Shown here in pieces: positions 14,118-14,642 of a stretch of 14,642 nucleotides of DNA (position 1 is the first letter of the stretch; each line of letters opens with the position of its first letter). The notes beneath the pieces are model-generated. The model saw nothing but the letters and a program-made list of their open reading frames with translations. It was not told where the DNA came from and searched no databases. Position numbers and translations under genes: made by a program. Source of the stretch: Clostridiales bacterium (GTDB lineage Bacteria > Bacillota > Clostridia > Lachnospirales > WQUN01). The stretch is from NCBI GenBank assembly GCA_031273705.1, contig JAISRJ010000010.1:1-14642 (forward strand), given 5' to 3'.

Positions 14118-14226
14118 GTGACATACTCCCGCCGCTTAGTGCCGTTGGTACTTGAAGCGGGGGGCTTCTCGCGCTATGCGCCTAACGGCGCAAGACATCC
14201 ACGAGCTAACCCCGTGTGTCCCACGG
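14118..14226 (+). mobile_element. Structured element resembling an IS200/IS605-type end (possible TnpB omega-RNA remnant)
   Basis: After GTGACATACT a long hairpin forms: CCCGCCGCTT (14128-14137) with AAGCGGGGGG (14155-14164, one mismatch), and inside it AGTGCC (14138-14143) with GGTACT (14147-14152, one G-U) around GTT. It continues CTTCTCG, then two more hairpins: TGCGCC/GGCGCA (14177-14192) and CCGTG/CACGG (14212-14226) followed by TTTT. GGGG (14161-14164) and CTCG can alternatively pair with CGAG and CCCC further on. A GACATACTCCC stem followed by GGGGGCTTCTCG is, from memory, a common form of the ends of TnpB-carrying IS200/IS605-family elements, whose 3' region encodes the guide RNA. No tnpB gene is present, so this would be a remnant or a non-autonomous copy. 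A native structured RNA is the main alternative. Confidence 0.4.
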
Positions 14227-14408
14227 TTTTCCGAATGACGGCACATTTATACTTTGTATATTTTCTACAGAGAAGGATGACTGCTTGGTTATCGCGTTTG
14301 TCTTTTCTCTCCGAAACCCGCCGAATATACAGTTGTCAAGGTGCAATCGTCAACAACATAATACTACAGAATTATGTAATTTGCAAGAAAATGATTCAGC
14401 GCCAATAA
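14227..14408. other. Intergenic stretch without a recognisable gene
   Basis: This lies between the structured element and the repeats that precede the converging SLH gene's terminator. Short open frames exist on the plus strand (for example from 14118 and 14216), but they run through the hairpins, lack family resemblance and have no convincing ribosome binding site. I see no RNA gene or promoter. Confidence 0.6.
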
Positions 14409-14430
14409 GGCGCATAAAAGGCGCATAAAA
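14409..14430. repeat. Tandem 11-bp repeat GGCGCATAAAA, two copies
   Basis: Exact copies at 14409-14419 and 14420-14430. The first copy also begins the right arm of a short hairpin, GCGCC (14399-14403) with GGCGC (14409-14413). The second runs into the A-tract of the SLH gene terminator. Confidence 0.7.
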
Positions 14431-14467
14431 AAACTCCGAAACGGCTTGTTGTTGCCGCTTCGGAGTT
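14427..14467 (-). terminator. Intrinsic terminator of the SLH-domain gene
   Basis: On the minus strand, AACTCCGAAGCGGC pairs with GCCGTTTCGGAGTT (14 pairs, one G-U) around an 8-nt loop and is followed by a run of seven T (the A-tract 14427-14433 on the plus strand). It lies 28 nt after the SLH gene stop. Confidence 0.93.
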
Positions 14468-14495
14468 CCTTATGCCGCTGAATTGTTTGTCTGCC

Positions 14496-14642
14496 TTAGT
14501 GCACCGCTTCCGCAAATCTGTGTAGCATAGCCGCGACCTGCGCCCGCGTCGCCTTTCCCTGCGGGTCAATCGCGCCCGCGCCTACGCCGTTTATGATACC
14601 GAGCTTGTTCAAGACCTGTATCGCGTTTTTGGCGTAATCCGA
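14496..14642 (-). CDS. SLH-domain protein, C-terminal 48 residues only
   Basis: The gene enters from beyond the right window edge and ends with TAA at 14496-14498. The visible residues are most of one S-layer homology repeat: YAKNAIQVLNKLGIINGVG, then DPQGKATRAQVAAMLHRFAE. SLH repeats anchor exported proteins non-covalently to pyruvylated secondary cell-wall polymer. Since the repeat is the last thing in the protein, the anchor is C-terminal. What the rest of the protein does (enzyme, adhesin, S-layer subunit) cannot be seen. It converges on the importer operon and is closed by the terminator at 14427-14467. Confidence 0.9.
   Translation of the reverse strand, partial: SDYAKNAIQVLNKLGIINGVGAGAIDPQGKATRAQVAAMLHRFAEAVH

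Noticed and set aside
14118..14428. Plus-strand open frames of 96 and 70 residues after the importer operon
   Set aside because: They cross the long hairpins, have no recognised domain and no good ribosome binding site; explained by an RNA or mobile-element end instead.
1..14642. CRISPR arrays, tRNA or rRNA genes
   Set aside because: No regularly spaced repeats with unique spacers and no tRNA- or rRNA-like sequence were seen on either strand.

Overview
The window looks like chromosome from an endospore-forming, low-to-moderate-GC member of the Firmicutes, most likely class Clostridia. The main evidence is the adjacent spoIIGA-sigE pair (membrane protease plus pro-sigma-E). Supporting signs are GGAGG-type ribosome binding sites, frequent UUG starts, near-consensus sigma-A promoters, a DUF2325 protein and the C-terminal end of an SLH-domain (S-layer-type) protein. 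I cannot name the genus.

Layout. 1-2875 (minus, cut by the window edge): one unbroken 958-codon frame for a large membrane glycosyltransferase, an N-terminal Gpi18-like GT-C half joined through a soluble, possibly discoidin-like domain to a C-terminal PMT (GT39) half. 2975-5128 (minus): tex, upstream of the glycosyltransferase on the same strand. 5129-5333: divergent control region with an extended -10 promoter for tex and a long-spacer promoter for the spoIIG operon, preceded by two in-phase CCCGCGAA repeats. 5334-7026 (plus): spoIIGA and sigE, then an intrinsic terminator; sigG does not follow. 7278-9077 (plus): a membrane-anchored PdaC-like peptidoglycan/polysaccharide deacetylase with its own promoter and two inverted repeats. 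9078-9671: a strong 33-nt hairpin, then a promoter with three TAATTA boxes driving a small cysteine-rich DUF2325 protein with its own terminator. 9760-14092 (plus): a LacI-family regulator followed by a three-gene CUT1 carbohydrate ABC importer (lipoprotein, two permeases) that lacks an ATPase gene. 14093-14495: no gene; it holds a structured element resembling an IS200/IS605-type (TnpB-associated) end, a short tandem repeat and the terminator of the converging gene. 14496-14642 (minus, cut): the last 48 residues of an SLH-domain protein.

How the parts work together. SpoIIGA and pro-sigma-E form the mother-cell activation module of early sporulation. The LacI protein probably senses a sugar and controls the downstream importer, which probably borrows an MsmK/UgpC-type ATPase encoded elsewhere. 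The deacetylase, the SLH protein and the glycosyltransferase all concern the cell surface, but only gene proximity links them. Most of the window is conventional. The less ordinary parts are the double glycosyltransferase, the DUF2325 promoter boxes, the very basic tail on the second permease, the LacI protein without a normal hinge, and the structured element near 14.1-14.2 kb.
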